Part shown: piece by piece, positions 50,992 through 59,117 of the stretch
Layout of the letters: every line of letters starts with the position of its first letter
How positions within the stretch are numbered: the first letter of the stretch is position 1
From: Tunturibacter empetritectus
GTDB taxonomy: Bacteria; Acidobacteriota; Terriglobia; Terriglobales; Acidobacteriaceae
Direction: 5' to 3'
DNA: 64,000 nucleotides
Assembly (NCBI RefSeq): GCF_040358985.1
Contig: NZ_CP132932.1
Span: 4,340,001 to 4,404,000, forward strand
Program-made: the position numbers and the translations under genes
The notes under the pieces: generated by a model
Database searches by the model: none
Seen by the model: the letters and a program-made list of their open reading frames with translations, nothing else
What the model was told of the DNA's origin: nothing

Positions 50992-51323
50992 AAGCTGCTT
51001 CGCCTCGGTGCAGTAAGCCGCAGCCCCCGCACACCACTTCCAAAAAATCTCACCGCCTCGAAAACCTGCTGCTCTTCTTACGCGCCAAATGCCAGGTCGG
51101 TTCTCTTTCCGGCTCTGGCCAACATCACCTGGTCATTAACATTCTACAAACATTCACCAACCGGCGCTTGTACTCATAGGCGCTTATACCCTTGGACGCA
51201 CGCCGACAGGGGAATGTCTCCTAAGGAGTATCGACTGCCATCCTATGTACCATCCCTCCTCCCCGTCTACAATAGAGGTTTGCCACAAACCGCAACTTTG
51301 TTATCAGCAACCAAGAGGATCGA
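50992..51323. other. 332-base divergent regulatory region, tonB/ileS
   Basis: This serves the divergent tonB and ileS genes. TACAAT at 51268-51273 is a candidate -10 for ileS, giving a leader of about 45 bases with the AGAGGA ribosome binding site before ATG 51324. Two close copies of GCGCTTRTACYC lie at about 51163-51195. No T-box or gene is recognised. Confidence 0.4.
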
Positions 51324-54296
51324 ATGTCGGAAGCAACCCAGGCAAAACCCGAGCTCAAAGCGCTGAAGTCGACGCTGAATCTGCCGCAGACGGCCTTCCC
51401 GATGAAGGCCAATCTGCCCCAGAACGAGCCAGCGCGCCTCCAAGCGTGGCAGCACAGCGACTTATACGCCCAGATTCGCACCGCCCGGACCGGCCAGCCG
51501 AAGTACATCCTCCACGACGGCCCTCCCTACGCCAACGGAGCTATCCACCTCGGTCACGCGCTCAACAAGTGCATCAAGGACTTCGTCGTCAAGACCAAGA
51601 CCATGGCCGGGTTCGACGCCCCTTATGTGCCCGGCTGGGACTGCCACGGCCTGCCTATAGAAATTAAGGTGGACGAGCAGCTAGGCCGCAAAAAACTCGA
51701 GATGGACCCCATCGCCGTGCGCCGCGCCTGCCGCGAGTACGCGCAAAAGTATGTCGACCTCCAGCGCAGCCAGTTCGAGCGCATCGGCGTCTTCGGCCGC
51801 TGGAACGACCCCTACCTCACCATGAGCTTCGGCTACGAGGCCAGCATCGTCGAGACCTTCTACGACTTCTTCGAGAAGAAGTTCGTCTACAAAGGCCTGA
51901 AGCCCGTCTACTGGTGCATCCACGACCGCACCGCACTGGCCGAAGCCGAAGTTGAGTACGACCAGCACACCTCGCCCAGCGTGTACGTACGCTACGCCCT
52001 CACCAGCGATCCAGCTGTCGTCGCCCCGTCCCTCGCTGCGATAAAAGACCTCTACACCATCATCTGGACCACCACGCCGTGGACCCTCCCCGCGTCGCAG
52101 GCCATAGCCTTCAATCCCCAGCTCGAATACGTTGCACTCGCCTGCGAAGGCGGCACCTATATCGTCGCGCAGGCGCTCCTGTCCTCGGTGATCACACACT
52201 GCCGCCTGATGAGCGCTAAGAACCCCACCGAGCCCGCGTCGCAGGCGGATATCGTCGCCGTCTTCACCGGCAATCATCTGGAGCATGCCACCTTTCAGCA
52301 CCCATTCCTCGATCGCAGCATCCTCGGCGTTAACGCTGACTACGTCACCGCCGAACAAGGCACCGGAGCTGTTCACACCTCGCCCGCTCACGGCGTCGAC
52401 GACTTCTACACTGGCCAGTGCTACAAACTCCCTGAGATTCAGTACGTCGACAACGCCGGCCGCCAGCGCCACACCGGCACCAACGGCGGAGGCGGAGTTG
52501 CCCAACCCTACGAAGACCTCACCGTCTTCAAGTCCAACGCGCCCATCATTGAGCTCCTCAAAGAAAAAGGCGCACTCCTTAGCGACACCACCTTCGAGCA
52601 CTCCTATCCCCATTGCTGGCGCTGCCACAACCCCGTCATCGTTCGCGCCACCGAGCAGTGGTTCATCGGTATGGAAACTCCGATGGTCACCGACGAAGGC
52701 ACCATCACCACCTTCCGCCAGCGTGCCCTCGACGAGATCAAGCAAGTCGTCTGGGATCCCGCCTGGGGCGAAGAGCGCATCTCCAACATGATCGCCACCC
52801 GGCCCGACTGGTGCATCTCCCGCCAACGCATCTGGGGCGTTCCCATCGCCGTCTTCCTCTGTGAAAAGTGTGGCGAGCCGCTCAACGAACCCGCAGTCAA
52901 CAAAAGCATCGTCGATCTCTTCAAGAAAGAGGGTGCCGACGCCTGGTACTCGCACGATGTCACAAGCCTCCTCCCCGAAGGAACCGCCTGTGCAAAGTGC
53001 GGGCACAAAGAGTTCCGCAGAGAGATGGACATCCTCGACGTCTGGTTCGAATCCGGCTCCAGCTGGCACGCCGTCCTCGACCTCGAACCCGAGCTCCACT
53101 CCCCCGCCGATCTCTACACCGAAGGCGGCGACCAGCATCGCGGCTGGTTCCACTCTTCCCTGCTCACCTCTGTTGCCGTGCGCAACCACACACCCTACAG
53201 GATGGTCGCGACCTCCGGCTGGACCCTCGACGAACAAGGCCGCGCCTTTTCAAAGAGCCTGGGAAATGGAGTGGACCCTGTCGACATCGCCAAGCGTCTC
53301 GGCGCGGAAGTGATCCGTCTCTGGGTAGCCTCCGTCGACTTCCGCGAGGACGTAGCCGCCAGCGAAAACCTCATGCAGCGCGTCAGCGACAACTACCGCA
53401 AGCTGCGTAACACTCTGCGCTTCCTCCTCGGCAACCTCCACGACTTCGACCCTTCCACGGATGCCATCCACGACTTTGCGAAGCTGGAACATTTAGACCA
53501 GTACATCCTCGCCCGCACCGCCGAGCTCGACGCCAAGATCCGCGCTGCGTACGACAGCTTCGAGTTCCACCGCGCCTATCACGCCCTCAACGAGTATGTG
53601 AACACCGACCTCAGCGCACTCTACCTCGACGTCCTCAAAGACCGTCTCTACACCTTCGCGCCAAACCACCCCGGCCGACGCAGCGCACAGACTGCACTCT
53701 GGCGCATCGCCGAAACCCTCACTCGCCTCATCGCCCCCATCCTCAGCTTCACCGCAGACGAAGTCTGGGGGCTCCTACCCAAGATGGAAAATCGCGAATC
53801 AAGCGTCCACCTGGCCCTCTTCCCCGCCATGTCCGAGATCGTCCCTGTCACCACCCGCAAACTCGAGGAAGACTTCGACCACCTCCTCACATTGCGCGAC
53901 GAGGTCCTCAAGGTTCTCGAAGAGGAACGCACCGCGAAGACCATCAGTAATAAATCCTCCGAGACCCAGATCGTCCTCGGCTGGCTCAACAGCGTCGCCG
54001 AGCAGCCCAACCCCGTCTTCGAGCACTACGAAGCCATCCTCCCCGAGCTCTTCGGCGTAGCCCAGGTCAAGATCTCAGACGCCATCATCACCGAAGGCAA
54101 CGTAGAAAAGGGAGCCTTCTATGTTCAGGCCAAACCCGCCGCAGGTTCGAAGTGCGAACGCTGCTGGCGCTTCACCGAAGACGTAGGCCAAGAAGCCAAC
54201 TACCCAACCGTCTGTCTTCGCTGCGCCGACGCTCTCGAAGCCATCCACTTCCCACCCTACGACGCACCCAGCAACACCACGGAGCCGCAAGCCTGA
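51324..54296 (+). CDS. ileS: Isoleucyl-tRNA synthetase
   Basis: 990 residues. Class I: HIGH-type 'ANGAIHLGHALNK' (about residue 72), 'GWDCHGLPIEIKV', an editing (CP1) domain with 'TPWTLPASQAIAF', and the zinc-binding C-terminus 'CERCWRF...CLRCADAL'. The KMSKS loop reads 'AFSKSLGNGVDP', so the first Lys and Met of the motif are replaced while SKS is kept. It charges tRNA-Ile in the cytoplasm. The stop codon overlaps the lspA start (TGATG), so the two are coupled. The length is close to that of bacterial type IleRS with the zinc tail. Confidence 0.97.
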   Translation: MSEATQAKPELKALKSTLNLPQTAFPMKANLPQNEPARLQAWQHSDLYAQIRTARTGQPKYILHDGPPYANGAIHLGHALNKCIKDFVVKTKTMAGFDAPYVPGWDCHGLPIEIKVDEQLGRKKLEMDPIAVRRACREYAQKYVDLQRSQFERIGVFGRWNDPYLTMSFGYEASIVETFYDFFEKKFVYKGLKPVYWCIHDRTALAEAEVEYDQHTSPSVYVRYALTSDPAVVAPSLAAIKDLYTIIWTTTPWTLPASQAIAFNPQLEYVALACEGGTYIVAQALLSSVITHCRLMSAKNPTEPASQADIVAVFTGNHLEHATFQHPFLDRSILGVNADYVTAEQGTGAVHTSPAHGVDDFYTGQCYKLPEIQYVDNAGRQRHTGTNGGGGVAQPYEDLTVFKSNAPIIELLKEKGALLSDTTFEHSYPHCWRCHNPVIVRATEQWFIGMETPMVTDEGTITTFRQRALDEIKQVVWDPAWGEERISNMIATRPDWCISRQRIWGVPIAVFLCEKCGEPLNEPAVNKSIVDLFKKEGADAWYSHDVTSLLPEGTACAKCGHKEFRREMDILDVWFESGSSWHAVLDLEPELHSPADLYTEGGDQHRGWFHSSLLTSVAVRNHTPYRMVATSGWTLDEQGRAFSKSLGNGVDPVDIAKRLGAEVIRLWVASVDFREDVAASENLMQRVSDNYRKLRNTLRFLLGNLHDFDPSTDAIHDFAKLEHLDQYILARTAELDAKIRAAYDSFEFHRAYHALNEYVNTDLSALYLDVLKDRLYTFAPNHPGRRSAQTALWRIAETLTRLIAPILSFTADEVWGLLPKMENRESSVHLALFPAMSEIVPVTTRKLEEDFDHLLTLRDEVLKVLEEERTAKTISNKSSETQIVLGWLNSVAEQPNPVFEHYEAILPELFGVAQVKISDAIITEGNVEKGAFYVQAKPAAGSKCERCWRFTEDVGQEANYPTVCLRCADALEAIHFPPYDAPSNTTEPQA

Positions 54297-54859
54297 TGTC
54301 CTCAATGTCATCACCGAACAAGACGACCTACGAAGCCGCAACGCCCGCCATCGCGACCGAACCGCGCGACCGACGCGGTGTTGCGCTCGCGATCGCCGCA
54401 GCAGTCGTCATCCTCGACCGCATTACCAAGCGCATCGTCGTGCAGCAACTACCCAACGGCCAGGCCCACACCGTCATCCCCGGCATCTTCCGCATCACCG
54501 ACGTCCACAACACCGGCGCCGCCTTCAGCATGTTCGCCGAATCCGCCTCTCCCTCCACCGTCCGCAACATCCTCATCGCCTTCTCCGTCATCGCGGTCGT
54601 CGTCCTGCTCGGAATGCTCTGGCGAGCAGGGCGCGTCCTCTCGGTCAGCTCAGTAGCCCTCGCGCTCATCCTTGGAGGAGCCTTCGGAAATCTCTACGAC
54701 CGCGTTCGCTACAGCTACGTCGTCGATTTTCTGGAAGTGCACATCGGCAACTACCACTGGCCCGACTTCAACGTCGCCGACAGCTGCATCGTCATCGGAG
54801 CCTGCCTCCTCCTCATCGAAATCTTTCGCCCGCAACCCGCAGATCACGCCGCAAGCTAA
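54296..54859 (+). CDS. lspA: Lipoprotein signal peptidase
   Basis: 187 residues. Four transmembrane helices. Catalytic aspartates are in 'VVDFLEVHIGNYHWPDFNVADSCIVIG' (in pieces: the Asp of VVDF and of NVADS). 'LDRITKRIVV' and 'ITDVHNTGAAFSMF' are the usual N-terminal signatures; 'ILGGAFGNLYDRV' completes it. It removes signal peptides from prolipoproteins in the inner membrane, as expected for the lipoproteins found here (at 20.7, 35.6 and 37.8 kb). A 35-residue N-terminal extension precedes the first helix. It overlaps ileS by one base. Confidence 0.96.
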   Translation: MSSMSSPNKTTYEAATPAIATEPRDRRGVALAIAAAVVILDRITKRIVVQQLPNGQAHTVIPGIFRITDVHNTGAAFSMFAESASPSTVRNILIAFSVIAVVVLLGMLWRAGRVLSVSSVALALILGGAFGNLYDRVRYSYVVDFLEVHIGNYHWPDFNVADSCIVIGACLLLIEIFRPQPADHAAS

Positions 54860-54876
54860 GAAAAAGGCCCATCCTA

Positions 54877-55440
54877 ATGAAGAAAAACAACGGCCTATAC
54901 AAATGGAAAGTGGCCGTTATAGCAGGGGCTGCAATCCTGTTGTTGATGGAACTCCTTCTGACCTTGTTCACTATTGATTTCGTCGAATGGCTGTGCACGC
55001 TCGTTATAACTTCGATTTTCATCTGCTCACTGCTGCTCGCCTGTTACAAAAAGAGACTGACTGCGGGCGCGGCCATCGCAATCATGATCGTCTGCTGTGT
55101 AACCACATGGGTTGTTTTGAAAAAACGAAACGAGATCAGAACAAATACAAGGTGGTTCTTTGGATCAAAAAGATATAAAGCTCAAGTTCTCGCCACTGGC
55201 GCGACAAACGACGGCCAGCTAAAACACATGGAGTGGGATGGTTGGGGTTTTCCCGGTGCAGGAGACACCGTCGTCTATCTAGTCTTCGATCCGAGTGATT
55301 CACTCTCCACTGGTGCTAGAGGGAACTCTCACGGAAAGTTTGCAGGAATCCCCTGCGAAGTACCTCTTGTAAATAGGCTCGAAGATCACTGGTACACCGT
55401 GTTGTTCTATACCGATACCGACTGGCACCACTGTGCATAA
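54877..55440 (+). CDS. Membrane protein of unknown function
   Basis: 187 residues. Three transmembrane helices lie in the first half ('VAVIAGAAILLLMELLLTLFTI', in part; 'WLCTLVITSIFICSLLLACY'; 'AAIAIMIVCCVTTWVV'), then a soluble C-terminal domain ('KRYKAQVLATGATNDGQLKHMEWDGWGFPGAGDTVVYLVFDP', in pieces) with a Cys near 'GIPCEVPL'. No family is recognised. Codon use is A/T-richer and less C-ending than in the neighbouring ileS, lspA and uvrA, suggesting later acquisition or weak selection. It follows lspA by 17 bases but probably is not a functional part of the ileS-lspA unit. Confidence 0.75.
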   Translation: MKKNNGLYKWKVAVIAGAAILLLMELLLTLFTIDFVEWLCTLVITSIFICSLLLACYKKRLTAGAAIAIMIVCCVTTWVVLKKRNEIRTNTRWFFGSKRYKAQVLATGATNDGQLKHMEWDGWGFPGAGDTVVYLVFDPSDSLSTGARGNSHGKFAGIPCEVPLVNRLEDHWYTVLFYTDTDWHHCA

Positions 55441-55510
55441 CCGGTACATGGTCGGTGCCCACCAGTTAATTCGCATTTCCTACGCTCATGCGGGAAAATA
55501 GAAGTTTGCC

Positions 55511-58498
55511 ATGAATGACCAGATCACAATTCGCGGCGCCCGCACCCACAATCTCAAGGGCATCGACGTCGACATCCCGCACAACGCCCTCACCGTAGTC
55601 TCCGGCGTCAGCGGCTCCGGCAAATCCTCGCTGGCTTTCGACACCGTCTACGCCGAAGGCCAGCGCCGCTACGTCGAATCGCTCTCCGCCTACGCCCGAC
55701 AGTTCCTCGAGCGCATCGAAAAGCCTGACGTCGACTTCATGGACGGCCTCGCCCCCGCCATCGCCATCAAGCAAAAAAATCAGACCCGCAACCCACGCTC
55801 CACCGTCGCCACTGCAACCGAGATCTACGACTACCTCCGCCTCCTCTACGCCCGCTGCGGCACCGTCACCTGCCTGCACTGCGGCGGAATCGTCAAGCAC
55901 GACACCGTAGACGAGATCATCACCACACTCTTCGCCCTGCCTGAAGGCACACGCACCTACGTCCTTTTTCCCATCCTCCGCGCCGAGCTCAAACTCGAGC
56001 CTATGCAGATCGCGACCGCGGAGCCCGGAGCTGAAGCCCCAACACCAAAGAAGGCCGCCGCAAAGAAATCTTCGAAAGCCGCAAACGCTGCCACCGAGGC
56101 TCTCACCCTCACTGACGCACTCAAAGACCGACTCACTGAACTGCGGCGCCGAGGCTACAATCGCCTCTACCAGTCAGGAAAAATCGTAGAGTTCTCCACT
56201 CCCGAATCCCTCCTCGAACTCGACTTCACCCAGCCCATCTTCGCCCTCATCGACCGCCTCGCCATCAGCCCCGAGAGCCGCGCCAGAGTTGTCGATGCCA
56301 TCGAGACCGGCTACCGCGAATCCGGCGAAGTACAGTTTCACACCGTTTCGCGCGAAGAGAACGAGGCCGCAACGAAGTTGCGTTTCTCCGCAGCCTTCGA
56401 GTGCACCACCTGCCACCGCGCCTATCGCGAACCCGAACCGCGCCTCTTCTCCTTCAATAATCCCTACGGCGCGTGCCCCCGCTGCCAGGGCTTCGGCAAC
56501 ACCATCGACTTCGATCCAAATCTGATCATCCCCGACAAGTCGAAGACCCTCGACGAAGGCGCCATCGCCCCCTGGACCACCACCAAGTACCGCCCGCACC
56601 ACGGCGAGATGAAGCGCGCCGCCAAAGCCGCCGGCATCCCCACCGACGTCCCCTGGTACGATCTCACTCCCGCCCAACAAGCCTTCATCGAAGATGGCAA
56701 CACCACCTTCCCCGGCATCCGCGGTTTCTTCGCCGCGCTCGAACGCAAAAAATACAAGCTCCACGTCCGCGTCTTCCTCTCGAAGTACCGCGGCTACGCC
56801 CTCTGCCCCGACTGTCGAGGCCAACGCCTCCGCGCCGAAGCCCGCGCCGTCCTTATCAACAACCAAAATATCTGCGAGACCTCCGCCCTGACCATCACAG
56901 GCGCCCAGGAGTTCTTCGATAATTTGCAACTTACACCGGCACAATTAGAAGTAGCCGGAAAGATCCTCGAAGAGGTCCGCCAGCGCGTTCACTTCCTCCA
57001 TCAGGTGGGTCTCGACTACCTCACCCTCGATCGCCTCAGCTCCACCCTCTCCGGCGGTGAAGCCCAGCGCATTCAACTCGCAACCTCACTAGGCTCGCGC
57101 TTAGTCGGCGCCCTCTATGTCCTCGACGAGCCCAGCATCGGCCTCCACACCCGAGACACCGCCAAGCTTATCAGCATCATGAAAGACCTCCGCGACCTCG
57201 GTAACACCATCCTCGTCGTCGAGCATGACCCCGACGTCATCCGCGCCGCCGACCACCTCCTCGACCTCGGTCCCGGAGCCGGCGAGCTAGGCGGTCATCT
57301 CCTCGCCGAAGGTACAGTCGGCGAGGTCACGGCCAACCCCAACTCCATTACCGGGAAATACCTCTCCGGCCGCGCCACCATCCCCATCCCAAAGCACCGC
57401 CGCGAGCCCGGCCGCGAGCACCTCAAGCTCACCGGAGCACGCATCCACAACCTCCGTGGGGTCGACATCGACATCCCCCTCGGCCTGCTCTGCTGCGTCA
57501 CCGGCGTCAGCGGCTCCGGAAAATCCACCATCGTCCACCAGGTCCTCTATCGTGCCCTTATGCAGTCGCTCGGCCAGACCGAAGGCGCAGATCCAGCACA
57601 CCTCTATCGCGAGCTCTCCGGCACCCAGCACCTCAACGATGTCATCCTCGTTGACCAGTCGCCAATCGGCCGTACTCCGCGATCCAATCCAGTTACCTAT
57701 ATCAAAGCCTTCGACGATATCCGCGCCCTCTTCGCCGCCCAACCGGACGCCAAGCGCAAAGGCTTCGGACCCGGCCACTTTTCCTTTAATGTCCCCGGCG
57801 GGCGCTGCGACGTCTGCGAAGGCGACGGCACCGTCACTGTCGAGATGCAGTTCCTCGCCGACATCGAGCTCCCCTGCGAAGAGTGCAACGGAACACGTTA
57901 CAAATCCAGTATCCTCGACATCCGCTACAAGGGCAAGAACATCCACGACGTTCTCAATATGACCGTCAAGGAAGCTCTCGTCTACTTCGCAGGCCACCCC
58001 AAGATCGTCGACAAGCTCTACGTCCTCGACGAGGTCGGCCTCGGCTACGTCCGTCTCGGCCAATCCGCCACCACGCTCTCCGGCGGCGAAGCCCAGCGTG
58101 TCAAACTCGCCTCCCACCTCGCCACCGCTCGCTCCATCACCAACCGCAGCGCCAACGACACAGCCGCCAAGGTCCGCAGCCGCACCCTCTACATCCTCGA
58201 CGAGCCCACTACTGGCCTCCACTTCGACGACGTCGCCAAGCTCCTCGCAGCTTTCCGCAAGCTCATCGAAGGCGGCGGCTCCCTCCTCGTCATCGAGCAC
58301 AATCTCGACGTCATCAAATCCGCCGACTGGGTCATCGACATGGGCCCCGAGGGCGGCAGCGGCGGCGGCCAGATCGTAGCCACCGGCACACCCGAAGAGA
58401 TCGCCGTCAACCCCGCATCCCACACCGGCCATTGGCTGGCCCCCGTCCTCAACCTAGCCACCCCGAAGGCCGAACCAGAACTCCAGGTCACCGCATGA
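55511..58498 (+). CDS. uvrA: UvrABC excinuclease subunit A, with Lys/Ala-rich insert
   Basis: 995 residues with two ABC modules. Walker A sites: '[14 protein letters not shown]' (about 31-44) and '[13 protein letters not shown]'. Signature motifs '[19 protein letters not shown]' and '[15 protein letters not shown]' and two Walker B sites follow. Zinc fingers have '[18 protein letters not shown]...CPRCQGFG' and '[32 protein letters not shown]' (in pieces); the first region also has 'CLHCGG'. UvrA finds DNA damage and loads UvrB. A Lys/Ala-rich insert (about residues 172-198, '[16 protein letters not shown]') sits in the UvrB-binding region and is unusual. The last residues '[10 protein letters not shown]' are duplicated 480 bases downstream. 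Confidence 0.97.
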   Translation: MNDQITIRGARTHNLKGIDVDIPHNALTVVSGVSGSGKSSLAFDTVYAEGQRRYVESLSAYARQFLERIEKPDVDFMDGLAPAIAIKQKNQTRNPRSTVATATEIYDYLRLLYARCGTVTCLHCGGIVKHDTVDEIITTLFALPEGTRTYVLFPILRAELKLEPMQIATAEPGAEAPTPKKAAAKKSSKAANAATEALTLTDALKDRLTELRRRGYNRLYQSGKIVEFSTPESLLELDFTQPIFALIDRLAISPESRARVVDAIETGYRESGEVQFHTVSREENEAATKLRFSAAFECTTCHRAYREPEPRLFSFNNPYGACPRCQGFGNTIDFDPNLIIPDKSKTLDEGAIAPWTTTKYRPHHGEMKRAAKAAGIPTDVPWYDLTPAQQAFIEDGNTTFPGIRGFFAALERKKYKLHVRVFLSKYRGYALCPDCRGQRLRAEARAVLINNQNICETSALTITGAQEFFDNLQLTPAQLEVAGKILEEVRQRVHFLHQVGLDYLTLDRLSSTLSGGEAQRIQLATSLGSRLVGALYVLDEPSIGLHTRDTAKLISIMKDLRDLGNTILVVEHDPDVIRAADHLLDLGPGAGELGGHLLAEGTVGEVTANPNSITGKYLSGRATIPIPKHRREPGREHLKLTGARIHNLRGVDIDIPLGLLCCVTGVSGSGKSTIVHQVLYRALMQSLGQTEGADPAHLYRELSGTQHLNDVILVDQSPIGRTPRSNPVTYIKAFDDIRALFAAQPDAKRKGFGPGHFSFNVPGGRCDVCEGDGTVTVEMQFLADIELPCEECNGTRYKSSILDIRYKGKNIHDVLNMTVKEALVYFAGHPKIVDKLYVLDEVGLGYVRLGQSATTLSGGEAQRVKLASHLATARSITNRSANDTAAKVRSRTLYILDEPTTGLHFDDVAKLLAAFRKLIEGGGSLLVIEHNLDVIKSADWVIDMGPEGGSGGGQIVATGTPEEIAVNPASHTGHWLAPVLNLATPKAEPELQVTA
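58465..58494 (+). repeat. Direct repeat, left copy (uvrA 3' end)
   Basis: GAAGGCCGAACCAGAACT plus CCAGGTCACCGC, encoding the C-terminal [10 protein letters not shown] of UvrA. A near copy lies at 58979-59005. The two flank the ASCH gene. Confidence 0.7.
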
Positions 58499-58502
58499 AA
58501 CG

Positions 58503-58542
58503 TTTGTCATTCTGAACGAAGCGAAGAACCGCTGTCTTTTGC
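58503..58542 (+). repeat. GTCATTCTGA-type dispersed repeat, short copy
   Basis: TTTGTCATTCTGAACGAAGCGAAGAACCG directly follows the uvrA stop codon. It belongs to the same loose family as the copies at 6.6, 15.8, 29.5 and 44.0 kb. Confidence 0.45.
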
Positions 58543-58598
58543 TCGCAGCGGCAACACTCTATCGTCGGGAAAAATCGATAAGCAAATGAGGCTCGCTC

Positions 58599-58604
58599 TA
58601 CAAT
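58599..58604 (+). promoter_or_regulatory. -10-like box TACAAT before the ASCH gene
   Basis: TACAAT ends six bases before ATG 58611 and there is no SD, as at the other leaderless candidates. The box is within the segment bounded by the duplicated uvrA end. Confidence 0.35.
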
Positions 58605-58610
58605 CCTCGA

Positions 58611-58970
58611 ATGGCAGCAATTATTCGAGCAATTAGCGTCAAGCAGCCTTTCGCCGAACAGATCCTACGCGGCTCGAAGCGTTACGAGTACCGTACCGTT
58701 CCGACAAATATCCGAGAACGTGTCTATATATACGCTTCCCTCAAGCCTCGTCGCGAAGAGGAATTCTGGCGCAAAATGGACAAGTCCGCCGAACAACTGC
58801 CAAAGGGAAAGATAGTCGGTAGTGTGCAGATCGTGGGCTGCATAGAGATTGCCGGCTGCAAGTCGAATCGCAAAGAATTTGCCTACAAGCTCGCAAATCC
58901 AAAACGCCTTCGTACTCATCTCGTACCGACGAACCAGCCCGGTCCCGTCTTCTGGCGTCCACACTTTTAG
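58611..58970 (+). CDS. ASCH domain protein
   Basis: 119 residues that match the ASCH fold (PUA-like beta-barrel): 'AIIRAISVKQPFAEQILRGSKRYEYRTVPTNIRERVYIYASLKP' (in pieces), 'LPKGKIVGSVQIVGCIEI' and 'QPGPVFWRPHF'. The conserved 'KQPFAEQIxxGxKxYExR' strand and the 'IVGxV.I' strand bind RNA or nucleotides; some ASCH proteins are ribonucleases or 4-acetylcytidine amidohydrolases. Codon usage is less C-ending than in the neighbours. The gene lies inside a 510-base segment flanked by copies of the uvrA 3' end, suggesting insertion. Confidence 0.88.
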   Translation: MAAIIRAISVKQPFAEQILRGSKRYEYRTVPTNIRERVYIYASLKPRREEEFWRKMDKSAEQLPKGKIVGSVQIVGCIEIAGCKSNRKEFAYKLANPKRLRTHLVPTNQPGPVFWRPHF

Positions 58971-58978
58971 CGGAATTT

Positions 58979-59005
58979 GAAGGCCGAACCAGAACTAGTC
59001 ACCGC
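58979..59005 (+). repeat. Direct repeat, right copy (second uvrA-like 3' end)
   Basis: GAAGGCCGAACCAGAACT followed by AGTCACCGC then TTAG; in frame it reads KAEPELVTA and a stop. It differs from the uvrA end by one missing codon and one synonymous base. This repeated 3' end after the ASCH gene marks a duplication or insertion junction. Confidence 0.7.
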
Positions 59006-59117
59006 TTAGCTTGCAGCATCCCTCGTTTGCTCTTTCGCGTTCCATCGGTCTAGTATCTGATTCTCTCCTCCCCAGGCATTGCGGGCCAGGCACCTCAGAA
59101 AACTCCAGGGGGATACT

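Noticed and set aside
51681-53237. 518-codon antisense frame in ileS
   Set aside because: It is a mirror of ileS codon use, without hydrophobic or catalytic patterns and with an implausible Val/Gly/Asp-rich composition.
55466-58515. Several long opposite-strand frames in uvrA
   Set aside because: They lie opposite a gene with clear ABC and zinc motifs and have low-complexity Gly/Ala/Asp composition, so they are shadows.
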